Shown: positions 26,084 to 35,305 of the stretch, one piece after another
How the letters are laid out: the number at the start of each line of letters is the position of its first letter
Numbering within the stretch: position 1 is the stretch's first letter
Assembly (NCBI GenBank): GCA_016901395.1
Contig: JAEAMQ010000024.1
Span: forward strand, 62,001-126,000
Length of the DNA: 64,000 nt
Source: Prevotella sp.
GTDB taxonomy: Bacteria > Bacteroidota > Bacteroidia > Bacteroidales > Bacteroidaceae
Direction: 5' to 3'
Program-made: the position numbers and the translations under genes
The notes under the pieces: model-generated
The model's input: only the letters and a program-made list of their open reading frames with translations
Database searches by the model: none
What the model was told of the DNA's origin: nothing

Positions 26084-28903
26084 TTATTTCACGATAAACT
26101 TCTTACCCTGGCGGATATAGATGCCGCGGGGCAGGCCTTCGATGGTCGTTCCCACACGCTGTCCGCTGAGATTGTAGATGGAATTGTCGGTCGTGGTCTT
26201 GCGCTGGGTGGTCACTTCGTCAATGCCCGTGAAGTCGTGCCCATTGCGCTCGGCTGCGTTCAGCGACAGGATGTCGTCGGCAGAGAGCACGCGGTCAAAG
26301 ACCATGAGGTCGTCATAATATACATTGGTCGATCCCCAGAACGATCCATAACCCAGGTAGAGGTTGGGACAGTTTTTCACAAGCGTCAGAATCTCGCTAT
26401 AGTTGAACTGGCTGGCCGACGAGATGGCACTGCCGTTTTGTGAGCCATTGACCGCGGAGATGTTTTTAAGCACGCCGTCTACATAGATATTCACGCCGTC
26501 GGCCGACACCGTGACAGTCACCAGCGACCACTGTCCTACGGGGATATTGTTGGTGGTCACGGCGCTGGAGTGGTTCAGGTCAATCCAGTTGCCGGCATTG
26601 CTGTTATAGCCCACATAGGTGTTGCCGGTCATATAGAGGCGTGCGCCGGTCGAGCTGTTGTAGAAACTGAACAGGTCGTCCCAGAGGTTGTCGTCCACAC
26701 GGTTGACCATCATCGATACGGTGAAGCCGTTGGTGAGATCTGATCCGTTCAGCGGATTGGTCATCTGCACATAGCTCTCGTATCCAGCCGCACCGAAATT
26801 GGTGTGGAGCACCTTGCCGTTGCGTGCCGCATCGGTGGCGAGGGTGGGGGCGGTGGCAGTGCCGTTGCTCTTCAAGGCAGCCGTCTGCGTGGTGTTGAAG
26901 GCATTGATGGCGGGCAGTTGGTCGAAGGGATAATAGGCTTGTGCGCCCGTCCAGTAGTCGGCATTCGACTTCACTGCGGTGACGCTCACCGTGTCGACAA
27001 ACTGATAGTCGCCTGAGGTGATCTTCACCACGAGGTCTACGGGCATTGTCTCCGCGGTCATCGCACTGCTGTTGTAAACGCCCGTATTGGAGATGACATC
27101 GGGGTTGGACGATGTCCACTCCACATCCAGACCGTCTTCGGCCAGCCCCATGAGGTTGAGGTCATAGTTCACAATGTCACCGTCTTTCACCGGCATCGAC
27201 TTGTTGGCGATGTAGGCCAGACGGTATTTGTCCTCCATCTTATATCCCCAGATGGCAGTGCCGAGGCTGTTTATGCCGGTGAACGCGATGGCCTTGATGG
27301 TGTAAGGCTCCATCTGTTGTTCCACCACCACACCCTGATAGCGCAGTCCGCCCACCGTGACGTTGATGTAAGACGTGCCGTCTACCAGCGACCAGTTGCC
27401 CGTATAGGCTCCTGTAATGGTGCCGTCGGCGTTGAGTGTCACCGTCACCGGCTTCACCAACTCCTTGTTGGCGTAGTCCATCTGCTGTTTGTGGATGAGT
27501 ATCTGGTAGGTTCCGGCCACCTGCGTGGCATCGAAAATCTGCTCTGAGGCGAGGATAGAGTCTGTGGCTGTCTCACCGGTAAACTCAAACGGGGCAGCCG
27601 CGAGCCAGCCCGTGGGAGTGGTAAACAGCTGGTGTACACGCACCTGGTGTCCCTCCGTTCCGTCGTTGAAGCGGGTGTGATAGACCACGAAGCTGCGGCC
27701 CTTGGCATCGGTGATGGCCGAATTGTGGCCCTGCGACAGCTCAGAGGCGGTGCCGGTAGACATAAATCCCCAGTCACCGTAGGCGCTGAAGAGTTTGGCT
27801 CCGCGATAGTAGGAGCCGGTGCCGAAGTTCTTCTGATAGGAGGCATAGACGGCATTGGTGCCGCGCGGGTCGATGAATGGGCCGTCGGGGTTCTGCGAGC
27901 GGAACACTTCCATCTCATAACCACCGTCGGAAGTCAGTCCGCCGTAGGTCATGAAGAGATAATAATAGTTGCCGATGTGCTTCACGTAGGAGGCCTCGCC
28001 CGACACGTAGAAGCCGCCGGCGATCTTCTTTCCGAAGTAAGGGTCGGAAGTATAATTGTTGCCACTGCCCGTCAGCGGATAGCTCACGTCGTAGTCGCGC
28101 AGTCCGGTGTTCTCGTCAAGTTGCAGAGAGAAGATGCCGCCCGACCACGATCCGTAGGTCATCCAGAGGTTGCCCTCCTCGTCGTAGAACACGCAGGGAT
28201 CGATGTTGTTGGGCCAGGTGGTGCCCCACGAGGAGCCCTTGGCATAGCGGGAGGGCAGTGAGGTCTGTGTGCCGAGCACGATTTCGAGGTCTGTATTCTT
28301 ATAATCATTGGCATTGGTACCGTTAAATCCGGAGATGACCACAGGTGCCTGATAGACGTATGGACCTTCGATTTTGTCGGCGGTGAGCAGGATAATGCTC
28401 GAGGCCCAGTTGTCGCCGTTGATGCTCAGATACTGGCACCACTTCTTCATCGCTTTGTTATAGATGATGTCTGGGGCCCACATGTTACCGTCTACGTTAT
28501 AGTTGGTCGAGGCAAGAGCCGACCAGTCTTCGGCGCTGAAGGCCGGAAGGTCATAGCTTACGCCCCCTTTGGTCACGGTTTTCACCTGTGGCGTGTCGAA
28601 GGCAAACTGGTTGTTCACCTGCTGGATGGCCCCCGACGTGCTGACAATACCCCAAGGAATAGCCGGGGAGATGAAGCTCCAGTGGTACAGGTCGGTGGTT
28701 TTTGCCTGTGCCCGATGAGAGCCAAAGATATAAAATTGATTACTGTTGGAATCCCATACGACCGAGGGATCATGCACGCTGACACGCGTCGGTGCCTGTG
28801 TGGTATACATGGTGCGGGCCTGTTCACGGGTAATCGTGGTTTGGGCAGACAGTCCTAATGATGGCATCGCAGCCAGCACGAGCAGTGTAGTCAGTTTGTT
28901 CAT
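26084..28903 (-). CDS. Glycoside hydrolase family 43 protein with LamG-like domain and C-terminal sorting tail
   Basis: The 939-aa protein has a signal peptide ending at LGLSAQ. A GH43 five-bladed propeller follows (about residues 40-420): the catalytic base Asp in HDPSVVWD, a conserved Asp in MWAPDIIYNKAMKKW, and the proton-donor Glu in SGEASYVKHIGNYYYLF. It resembles arabinan endo-alpha-1,5-arabinosidases. A small beta domain (470-560) and an Ig-like segment come next, then a LamG/concanavalin-like domain (about 650-885). The end IYNLSGQRV... GIYIRQGKKFIVK looks like a type IX sorting tail. It shares a 210-bp divergent promoter region with the GH78 gene, so both probably respond to pectin or arabinan. 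The exact activity needs assay; alpha-arabinosidase is the best guess. Confidence 0.88.
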   Translation of the reverse strand: MNKLTTLLVLAAMPSLGLSAQTTITREQARTMYTTQAPTRVSVHDPSVVWDSNSNQFYIFGSHRAQAKTTDLYHWSFISPAIPWGIVSTSGAIQQVNNQFAFDTPQVKTVTKGGVSYDLPAFSAEDWSALASTNYNVDGNMWAPDIIYNKAMKKWCQYLSINGDNWASSIILLTADKIEGPYVYQAPVVISGFNGTNANDYKNTDLEIVLGTQTSLPSRYAKGSSWGTTWPNNIDPCVFYDEEGNLWMTYGSWSGGIFSLQLDENTGLRDYDVSYPLTGSGNNYTSDPYFGKKIAGGFYVSGEASYVKHIGNYYYLFMTYGGLTSDGGYEMEVFRSQNPDGPFIDPRGTNAVYASYQKNFGTGSYYRGAKLFSAYGDWGFMSTGTASELSQGHNSAITDAKGRSFVVYHTRFNDGTEGHQVRVHQLFTTPTGWLAAAPFEFTGETATDSILASEQIFDATQVAGTYQILIHKQQMDYANKELVKPVTVTLNADGTITGAYTGNWSLVDGTSYINVTVGGLRYQGVVVEQQMEPYTIKAIAFTGINSLGTAIWGYKMEDKYRLAYIANKSMPVKDGDIVNYDLNLMGLAEDGLDVEWTSSNPDVISNTGVYNSSAMTAETMPVDLVVKITSGDYQFVDTVSVTAVKSNADYWTGAQAYYPFDQLPAINAFNTTQTAALKSNGTATAPTLATDAARNGKVLHTNFGAAGYESYVQMTNPLNGSDLTNGFTVSMMVNRVDDNLWDDLFSFYNSSTGARLYMTGNTYVGYNSNAGNWIDLNHSSAVTTNNIPVGQWSLVTVTVSADGVNIYVDGVLKNISAVNGSQNGSAISSASQFNYSEILTLVKNCPNLYLGYGSFWGSTNVYYDDLMVFDRVLSADDILSLNAAERNGHDFTGIDEVTTQRKTTTDNSIYNLSGQRVGTTIEGLPRGIYIRQGKKFIVK

Positions 28904-28941
28904 ATCTTATTATAATTTAGATAGTTGTTTTAGGTTGATTG

Positions 28942-29086
28942 CAAAGTTAAGACAAAAAAATCAGATTGAATGTATTTTTGATACTTTTTTATTTCCCTTA
29001 TTTTCCTTATGTCTGGGACAATGCTATAAGTCGAAGTTGAAAAAGCAAATTTCTAATGCCTGCAAAGAGTAGTTTCTTTAACTTTG
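28942..29086. promoter_or_regulatory. Divergent promoters of the GH43 and GH78 genes
   Basis: CAAAGTTA at 28942-28949 is TAACTTTG on the minus strand, for the GH43-esterase pair. TAACTTTG at 29079-29086 on the plus strand serves the GH78 gene. Both match the Bacteroidetes -7 consensus. Confidence 0.6.
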
Positions 29087-29113
29087 CAACCATCAATCTA
29101 ACTCTACAACAGA

Positions 29114-31786
29114 ATGAAATTTCAACTTTTCAGCAGGGCATTCACAGTTGCAGTCCTATTTCTTCTGAGCCTTTCGGCTATGGGAAAGGTGGGTATTGGC
29201 CGCCTCACCATCGAGGGAAGACTGTCGCCCGAGGGTCTCGATGAGGCTTTGCCACGGTTGGGATGGCAACTCCATTCCGACCGGAAAAAGGTGGTGCAAC
29301 GGTCGTATCAGATACTCGTGAGCACGTCGGCAGAACGCTTAGAGTGTGGCGAAGGAGATGTATGGAACTCCGGCAACATCCTTTCCGACCAGTCGCAGCA
29401 GGTGGTTTACGGCGGCAAGGCGTTGCAACCCAACACCACTTACTATTGGAAGGTGCGAGTCGTCACAAGCAAAGGCTCTACCGGATGGAGCGAAACAGAC
29501 CACTGGAGCACCGGACTGATGGATGAGAAGAACTGGCAAGGGCAGTGGATCGGCACCGACTCGCTGCAGGCCCACGACTTCAACGGGAAGCTGAGCCGGT
29601 GCACCGGCCGCTATTTCCGCAAGGAATTTGACGGGCATGGCGCTGTGAGGCGGGCCTTTGTGCATGTCTCCGGCCTCGGCTACTATGCGCTCTGGATTAA
29701 CGGCGAGCGCGTGGGCACCGACTGGTTGACACCTGCTCCCACCGACTTCACACGGTCGGTGGCCTACAACAGCTATGATGTGACGCAGCTCATCGGCTCG
29801 CACAATGCCATCGGAGCGGTGGTGTCGGCCGGCTATTTCTTTGCCCCGAGACAGAATTTCCAGACCAACGTGCGCACCACCTACGGGTTGCCGCGGCTGC
29901 GTCTCGACCTGACCATCGACTATGCCGATGGCCATCACGAGACCATCTCCACCGACCCGACATGGAAAATGAATGTCGATGGACCGCTGCGCTACGGCAA
30001 TCTCTACGACGGAGAGATGTATGACAGCAGGCTGGAGTTCCCCGGCTGGACACGGTCGGGCTTCGACGACACGGCGTGGCAGCCGGCAACGCTCTGCCAG
30101 AAGCCCGGCGGCATGATGCGTGGGAATGTCACCGAGCCGGTAAGGAGTTACGAAACCAACCGCCCGGTGAGCTTTCGACACATCGGCAACCGGTATCTCA
30201 TCGACTTCGGAACCAACTCCGCGGGAGTGGTGCGGCTGCGCATCCGTGCCGACAAAGGAGACACCATCCGCATCCGTCACGCCGAGTTGTTGGAGAATAA
30301 CGATACCGAACTCTATACCAAAAACCTGCGGTCGGCGGAGGCTACGGCCTGGTATGTGTCTGACGGAACGGTGAAAACATGGCAGCCGGAATTCACTTGG
30401 TTTGGCTTCCGCTATGCCGAGGTGACGGGAGTGAGGCAACTGGAGGCCGACGATGTGGAGCGATTGCTGCTCTCCGACAATCTCGACCGCACGGGAAACA
30501 GCATCCGTTTTCTGGAAAACGATACCCTCAACCTCATCGTCGAGGCCGCTTACCGGGGCATAAGGAGCAACTATAAGGGCATCCCGATGGACTGTCCGCA
30601 GCGCGATGAGCGCATGCCGTGGACGGGAGACCGCACCACCGGATGCCTCGGCGAGAGCTTTACGCTCGATGTGCATCCCCTCTACACCAAATGGTTGCAG
30701 GACATTGCCGAGGCGCAGAGAGCCGACGGTGCCCTCTCCGACGTGATGCCGGCCTACTGGCGACTCTACAATTCGAATATCACGTGGCCCGCGGTGCTGC
30801 CTTTTGCCTGCGAGATGCTCCTGCGGCAGTATGGCGACGACCGCCCCATCCGGCGGCATTATGCCACCATCGACCGCTGGTTGCGCTATGTGAAAGACAA
30901 GAGTGGCAAGGACGGACTGATCACTTACGACCGCTATGGCGACTGGTGCGTGCCGCCTGAAACACTCGATGTGGTAATCACCAAGGACTCGACGCGCATG
31001 ACCGACGGCCGGCTCATCTCGTCGTGCTACTATTATTATCTCTGTCTGCAGATGGCTCGCTATGCCCGGATGACCCGCAACGCGGCCGACGAAACCTATT
31101 ACGACCGGGAAGCCAAGGCCACACGGCAGGCCATCAACGACACGTTCCTGCACGGGGACAGCTATGCCAACTCCACCGTGACGGGCAACCTCATGCCGCT
31201 GGCGATGGGAGTGGTGCCCACAGACAGGCTCGAGGCGGTGAAGGCTAAGCTGTTGCGCACCATCGTGGAGACCCATCATTACAAGCAAAGTTGTGGTGTT
31301 GTCGGCATCCAGTGGCTCATGAGGTATCTCGCGGGCATCGGGTGCGGCGACCTCTCGTGGCACATCGCCACGAACACCGAATATCCGAGTTGGGGATATA
31401 TGGTGCGCAACGGTGCCACAACCATCTGGGAACTGTGGAACGGTAACACCGCCAATCCCTCGATGAACAGTGGAAACCACGTGATGCTCCTTGGCGATTT
31501 GCTGCCGTGGGCGTATGAATTGATGGGCGGAATCAGCAGTAGCACCGAACAGCCGGGCTTCAAGCGCATCGTCATGGCGCCCGACTTCTCCGTGAAAGAG
31601 TGTCCCGGCGTGGAAGCCTCACACCAGAGTCCCTATGGATTGATTGAGAGTTCGTGGTGTCGCCAAGGCTCCGTCATCCTCTGGGAAGTCACCATTCCCG
31701 CCAACACCTCGGCCGAACTCCGCCTCCCCAACGGCCGGAAGCGTCTCCTCCCATCAGGACATTATAGTTTGAAAGTAAAGCCATGA
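29114..31786 (+). CDS. Glycoside hydrolase family 78 alpha-L-rhamnosidase
   Basis: This 890-aa exported enzyme has a signal peptide (AFTVAVLFLLSLSAMG), N-terminal Ig-like and beta-sandwich domains (about residues 30-340) and an (alpha/alpha)6 catalytic barrel. The barrel carries the family block DCPQRDERMPWTGDR near residue 500, which supplies catalytic and substrate-binding Asp/Glu residues, and NGATTIWELWNG near residue 770, with the second catalytic Glu. It releases alpha-L-rhamnose from rhamnogalacturonan, glycosides or similar glycans. It is divergent from the GH43/esterase pair and ends in a clear terminator. No SusC/SusD pair is in the window, so this is a small polysaccharide locus rather than a full PUL. 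Confidence 0.95.
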   Translation: MKFQLFSRAFTVAVLFLLSLSAMGKVGIGRLTIEGRLSPEGLDEALPRLGWQLHSDRKKVVQRSYQILVSTSAERLECGEGDVWNSGNILSDQSQQVVYGGKALQPNTTYYWKVRVVTSKGSTGWSETDHWSTGLMDEKNWQGQWIGTDSLQAHDFNGKLSRCTGRYFRKEFDGHGAVRRAFVHVSGLGYYALWINGERVGTDWLTPAPTDFTRSVAYNSYDVTQLIGSHNAIGAVVSAGYFFAPRQNFQTNVRTTYGLPRLRLDLTIDYADGHHETISTDPTWKMNVDGPLRYGNLYDGEMYDSRLEFPGWTRSGFDDTAWQPATLCQKPGGMMRGNVTEPVRSYETNRPVSFRHIGNRYLIDFGTNSAGVVRLRIRADKGDTIRIRHAELLENNDTELYTKNLRSAEATAWYVSDGTVKTWQPEFTWFGFRYAEVTGVRQLEADDVERLLLSDNLDRTGNSIRFLENDTLNLIVEAAYRGIRSNYKGIPMDCPQRDERMPWTGDRTTGCLGESFTLDVHPLYTKWLQDIAEAQRADGALSDVMPAYWRLYNSNITWPAVLPFACEMLLRQYGDDRPIRRHYATIDRWLRYVKDKSGKDGLITYDRYGDWCVPPETLDVVITKDSTRMTDGRLISSCYYYYLCLQMARYARMTRNAADETYYDREAKATRQAINDTFLHGDSYANSTVTGNLMPLAMGVVPTDRLEAVKAKLLRTIVETHHYKQSCGVVGIQWLMRYLAGIGCGDLSWHIATNTEYPSWGYMVRNGATTIWELWNGNTANPSMNSGNHVMLLGDLLPWAYELMGGISSSTEQPGFKRIVMAPDFSVKECPGVEASHQSPYGLIESSWCRQGSVILWEVTIPANTSAELRLPNGRKRLLPSGHYSLKVKP

Positions 31787-31873
31787 CAAGAGGTTGTGAT
31801 GGTCTGTAACAACACTTTTTTACTTCCATCCTTATTTTTCAGAATGCCTTTATATATTAGGTTCTTAGACATT

Positions 31874-31906
31874 TTAGGTAGCACCTTGATACAGGGTGCT
31901 ACCTAA
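31874..31906 (+). terminator. Hairpin after the GH78 gene
   Basis: Perfect 12-bp arms TTAGGTAGCACC and GGTGCTACCTAA around a 9-nt loop, followed by a T-rich stretch, 88 bp after the stop. Confidence 0.7.
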
Positions 31907-32183
31907 TGTTGTATTTTCATCCTCTGATCTATATCCTGTCTACACACGAACAGTACGTGTGATTGGGTATGGATACGGCCTGTAATTGGTCAGACGGCCT
32001 GTTTTTTCCTGTTTTTCCCTATCAGATCAAGCGCGTGGTACACCTTATTATATATAGGGCAAAATTTTGATGGTCGTTTTATGAAAATTTCTTAACAGAA
32101 GGGTGGGATAGGGGCGGAAAAGGGGATAAATGGCAGTTGGGGTAACATTACTTTACACTTTTTTGTCGCCGCACTTCTGCAAG

Positions 32184-32302
32184 TTGATTTATATCAATGA
32201 GTTAGAAAAACAGGCCTCCAGCCATCGCATAGCGGGTGGCGGTAGGAGGGTATTGCATTGATTTATGTTTGTGTACGCACACAAACGTTTGACTTAGGTC
32301 AA
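32184..32302. promoter_or_regulatory. Two FNR/CRP-like palindromes and a third inverted repeat
   Basis: TTGATTTATATCAA (32184-32197) is identical to the FNR consensus TTGAT-N4-ATCAA. TTGACTTAGGTCAA (32289-32302) is the related TTGAC-N4-GTCAA form. Between them lies GTTTGTGTACGCACACAAAC (32267-32286), with 8-bp arms. The second FNR-like site is centred about 80 bp before the predicted start of the RNA gene that follows. From 31907 to 32183 nothing else was recognised. Confidence 0.55.
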
Positions 32303-32339
32303 GAAAACCCTACTTTTTACCAACAACAGCCGAAAATAG

Positions 32340-32370
32340 TTGGAAGGTGAGGAAAATCGCCCTACCTTTG
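32340..32370 (+). promoter_or_regulatory. Promoter of the putative small RNA
   Basis: TTG at 32340-32342 and TACCTTTG at 32363-32370 are 20 bp apart, a full Bacteroidetes promoter match. Transcription should start near 32375. Confidence 0.7.
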
Positions 32371-32374
32371 CATT

Positions 32375-32598
32375 GTCAAAAGGAAACAAGGTCCTCGTGA
32401 GAAGATTATCCTCAAGACATTATTCAATAGGTTTAAGGTTAGTAGATTGTTTCATATAGGTTTTTAGTTTTTAGGTTTAAGATTAGATTTTTAGGTTATT
32501 CATTAGGTTGTTAGTTATTTAAGGTAATTTTAAGATTAGTTTTTAGGTTAGCACAAATCCCCATCTCCCATTACGGAGAGATGGGGATTTGGTTTTTT
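32375..32598 (+). ncRNA. Putative small RNA, C-depleted and AGGTT-rich
   Basis: A stretch of about 225 nt lies between a full promoter and a perfect 13-bp terminator hairpin, and no believable reading frame fills it. Positions 32421-32550 contain only three C in 130 nt and seven copies of AGGTT, mostly as TTTAGGTT or ATAGGTT. This composition allows few stable internal helices, so the body may be single-stranded and bind protein or other RNA. It does not look like tmRNA, RNase P, SRP RNA or a 6S rod. I do not recognise a named family; an unannotated Bacteroidetes sRNA or a leader without a gene are the options. Confidence 0.6.
32555..32598 (+). terminator. Intrinsic terminator of the putative small RNA
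   Basis: Arms AAATCCCCATCTC (32555-32567) and GAGATGGGGATTT (32578-32590) pair perfectly over 13 bp and are followed by GGTTTTTT. Confidence 0.85.
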
Positions 32599-32869
32599 GT
32601 ACTTGGCAGAACTGCTGCTACTTTCCCCCAATCCAGTCTATCTCCGCCCATACCCTTGTTGTAAAAGGTGCTGTATCTTCTTTCTGCCCCACCTTTCATT
32701 TCGCAGGCTATGGCCATCCCGAGGCTTTTCTTGTGCCATTGGCGACAGACTGTTATTCCTTGTTTTCAAGCCTGCTGTGAAGAAATGGTGTTCGGTTGCC
32801 GCTATCCATACGTTCTGGTCAACCGTGGTCGATGATGGCGACTTTGTGTCATTCGATGCTTTTGTTACC

Positions 32870-32953
32870 CTATCGCGTTCGCAATACACGTGTACTTCGA
32901 ACGCAATACGCGTGTACTCCGAACGCAGTACGCTTGTATTGCGAACGCAGTAC
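32870..32953. repeat. Array B: four palindromic units, 22-bp period (same family as array A)
   Basis: Units start at 32870, 32892, 32914 and 32936; examples are GTACTTCGAACGCAATAC and GTATTGCGAACGCAGTAC. The spacers are ACGT, GCGT and GCTT. The outer arms seen in array A are only partly kept here. From 32599 to 32869 and from 32954 to 33072 no gene was recognised. Confidence 0.9.
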
Positions 32954-33072
32954 GCCAACAAAAAGGCGTAATGGTCTCTTCGTTGCTCCACTTATTTGTT
33001 GAAAGTCAGTGGAGTAGGGTGGGAGGGGGAGGTTGTTGCAAGGTGACCTTGCTGTGTAGTCGCAGTATCAGA

Positions 33073-35067
33073 CTACAGTCTCAGTCTCATTTGCACTTCG
33101 AGGTCACATTGGATTTGTCCCTTGATTTCCTGTAGTCCGCTGCCGATGGCTTCTTGGTTAAAGTAACGGGTGATGCCGAGTTTGAGCATGATCATGGTGT
33201 GGCGGCTAAGGTCTGCCCGTGTGCTGACCGCACAACGTACTCCCTTGCCGAAGAACGACGGGAAAGAAAAATGATAGAGTATGCCCGGCTCATAGGCATA
33301 GACGCGTGAGTCGTAGTCGTCGGTAGAGAAATATCCGAGGGTGGCCTGCAGGCGGAGCCAGTGTCTGTGGTAGCTGAAATTTTCTGTTATCATATAGCCG
33401 AAACTATTGTTGGCAAACGAGCTATAGCTCAGGTCAGCCTGTGTGCGGGTGTTCCATAGTCCACCGTCGTAGCCCATGGTCATACGTCCACGGTGCTCAT
33501 GTTTGTAGATGAGAGTCGTCTTGTTGCTGTTGTCGCGTTCGCGTAGCTTCAGCCTGTAGCGCACGAGGAAGTCCCATCGTCCCCGTTCATACGTTGCTTG
33601 AAGAAGGTTGTCAAAACTGTGTGATGATGCCGAGGCCAGGTATTTGGGCCATGCGAAATAGGCCATATCGGCATAGAACATCACCGTCATGCCCCGTTGT
33701 GGCACCCAGTGTCCTCCGAAATATAGTCCGCTCTCATTGTTTGCTTCGCTGCCCTCGGCAAACGTATTGGCGAAGACCGCACAATACTGGTAGGGATAAT
33801 ATCGGTGCAGGGCCATCAGTGAAAAGTTGGGGGCTATGCGGTAGCTCATGCTGTTGATGGTCGCCACCGTGCCCCGTGTTCCTGTGGCGGTCTCTCCGGC
33901 AATGTTCAGGCGGTGTGACACGTAGCCGTAGTCTATGCTGACGTTCCAAAACCGGCTGCCCGCGGGATACCATCTGCGGAAGGCGGGCGAAGTGGTGGGG
34001 CGGAGTTCACGGCTGAATGCGGTGTACAGGCCTGTGAGTCCTATATGAAACCTCCGGTCGGAATAGTTCAGGTTGCCTCCCGCGAGCCATTGCGAGGTGT
34101 TGTGCCGGCACTGCATCTCGCTTGCCGTGCGATGGTAGCCCGACTGCAGCAGGGTGGCCACCGTCGAAGAGTCTTGGTTGAGTGTGGCATCGATTTTCCT
34201 GACGGAGACAAACGCCGTGGCATCCCATCCCCGGGCTATCGTCACGGTGGTTGCTGCCCCTTGCAGGTAGTTGCCTTCCGAGCGGCTGCTGTGAGCATAC
34301 ACAGGGTTGCACGACCGTCCGAGTGTGGAGAGCGTGTGGAGTTTGCCCAGGCCGAAAGAGTTGTTGAGAATGAGTCCCATGCCAAATCGCAGCCGGTATC
34401 GGCCTATCGCCAACGTCTTGATGCAGCCGAGGTTACGCAGTATAATATAATAGGAGTAGAAGTCGTAGCCCATGCGGTTTGGGCCGGTGAAAAACGGTTC
34501 TCCCGCATCTTGCGAAGCCACGAAGCCGGCTTTCAGGTGTTGGCCGGAGGTAAATGTGTAGCGCAACCAGTGCTTGTATTTGTAACCCAAGTAGCCGTCT
34601 CGGTCACCCCGACGGGAGTAGAACGGTATTTTCAAAGCCCCCGTCAGTTCGTGGCGGCCATGGCGTAGCATGTTGCTCAACGACGGTATGCTGTCGCGGC
34701 GGAGCTCGGGTCTGATTTCGGCAAACTGCAACAGCATGTCTGCATCACGGCGTTCGAGCGATGGGATGAGGCGCAGTTCGATGGGGGTCTCGATGCGGTG
34801 TGCACGGTCGCGGTATTCCATGAGGTCCATGATCTGCTGTTCGGAGAGGAAGGGGAGGCGGCGAAGGTCCTCGCGGGAGCAGAGGTTGAGGTCTAACTTG
34901 TTGTTATACAGCTCTTCCAGCTCGTCATGCTCCTGCTCCCATCTCTCAGATTCGACATCCTCCAGCTGTCCCATCTGGCTGAAATATTCTTCCCACGACC
35001 TCAAGTCTTGGGCATCAAGGTTGGTCATAGAGCAAATTGTGCAGAGCAGAATAAGTAGTTTTTTCAT
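33073..35067 (-). CDS. Helix-hairpin-helix protein with outer-membrane-like C-terminal part
   Basis: The protein (664 aa from the Met at 35067) has a signal peptide (LLILLCTICSMTNLDAQ). Near residues 55-125 there are tandem ComEA-type helix-hairpin-helix segments, LDLNLCSREDLRRLPFLSEQQIMDLMEYR and PIELRLIPSLERRDADMLLQFAEI. From about residue 140 the sequence is rich in alternating aromatic and small residues, like a beta-barrel. Such HhH plus barrel proteins are widespread in Bacteroidetes, with no known role; DNA binding at the surface is only a possibility. The start at 35067 is chosen because the -7 promoter box lies at 35095-35102, which would place the upstream ATG at 35097 outside the transcript. 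Confidence 0.85.
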   Translation of the reverse strand: MKKLLILLCTICSMTNLDAQDLRSWEEYFSQMGQLEDVESERWEQEHDELEELYNNKLDLNLCSREDLRRLPFLSEQQIMDLMEYRDRAHRIETPIELRLIPSLERRDADMLLQFAEIRPELRRDSIPSLSNMLRHGRHELTGALKIPFYSRRGDRDGYLGYKYKHWLRYTFTSGQHLKAGFVASQDAGEPFFTGPNRMGYDFYSYYIILRNLGCIKTLAIGRYRLRFGMGLILNNSFGLGKLHTLSTLGRSCNPVYAHSSRSEGNYLQGAATTVTIARGWDATAFVSVRKIDATLNQDSSTVATLLQSGYHRTASEMQCRHNTSQWLAGGNLNYSDRRFHIGLTGLYTAFSRELRPTTSPAFRRWYPAGSRFWNVSIDYGYVSHRLNIAGETATGTRGTVATINSMSYRIAPNFSLMALHRYYPYQYCAVFANTFAEGSEANNESGLYFGGHWVPQRGMTVMFYADMAYFAWPKYLASASSHSFDNLLQATYERGRWDFLVRYRLKLRERDNSNKTTLIYKHEHRGRMTMGYDGGLWNTRTQADLSYSSFANNSFGYMITENFSYHRHWLRLQATLGYFSTDDYDSRVYAYEPGILYHFSFPSFFGKGVRCAVSTRADLSRHTMIMLKLGITRYFNQEAIGSGLQEIKGQIQCDLEVQMRLRL

Positions 35068-35094
35068 GATAATAGCCCCAAAAGGAATCGAAGA

Positions 35095-35102
35095 CAAATA
35101 TA
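35095..35102 (-). promoter_or_regulatory. Promoter -7 element of the HhH gene
   Basis: CAAATATA on the plus strand is TATATTTG on the minus strand, about 28 bp before the preferred start. Confidence 0.5.
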
Positions 35103-35305
35103 GTTTAAAGCTCTCGAACGGACAAATTTAAACCGAAAAAATAGAGCTAAATGTCATAAAATCAGTAAAATTCGTGTAATAATCACTCTTTTCCTGAAAA
35201 TAAATAAATATATTGACAGCGTGTATTTTTTTTTTCTTTATATTTGCAAAAGGATTAAGTGTAATTTGGAGAATCTATTAAGTAACTATCTAACAAAATT
35301 TATTC

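Noticed and set aside
32375-32598. 6S RNA
   Set aside because: The body lacks C and cannot form the long rod with a central bubble that 6S RNA needs.
32589-33135. Overlapping short reading frames around array B
   Set aside because: They mainly translate the palindromic units in different frames (RSQYT..., VLRTQY...) and have no ribosome site or codon pattern of real genes.
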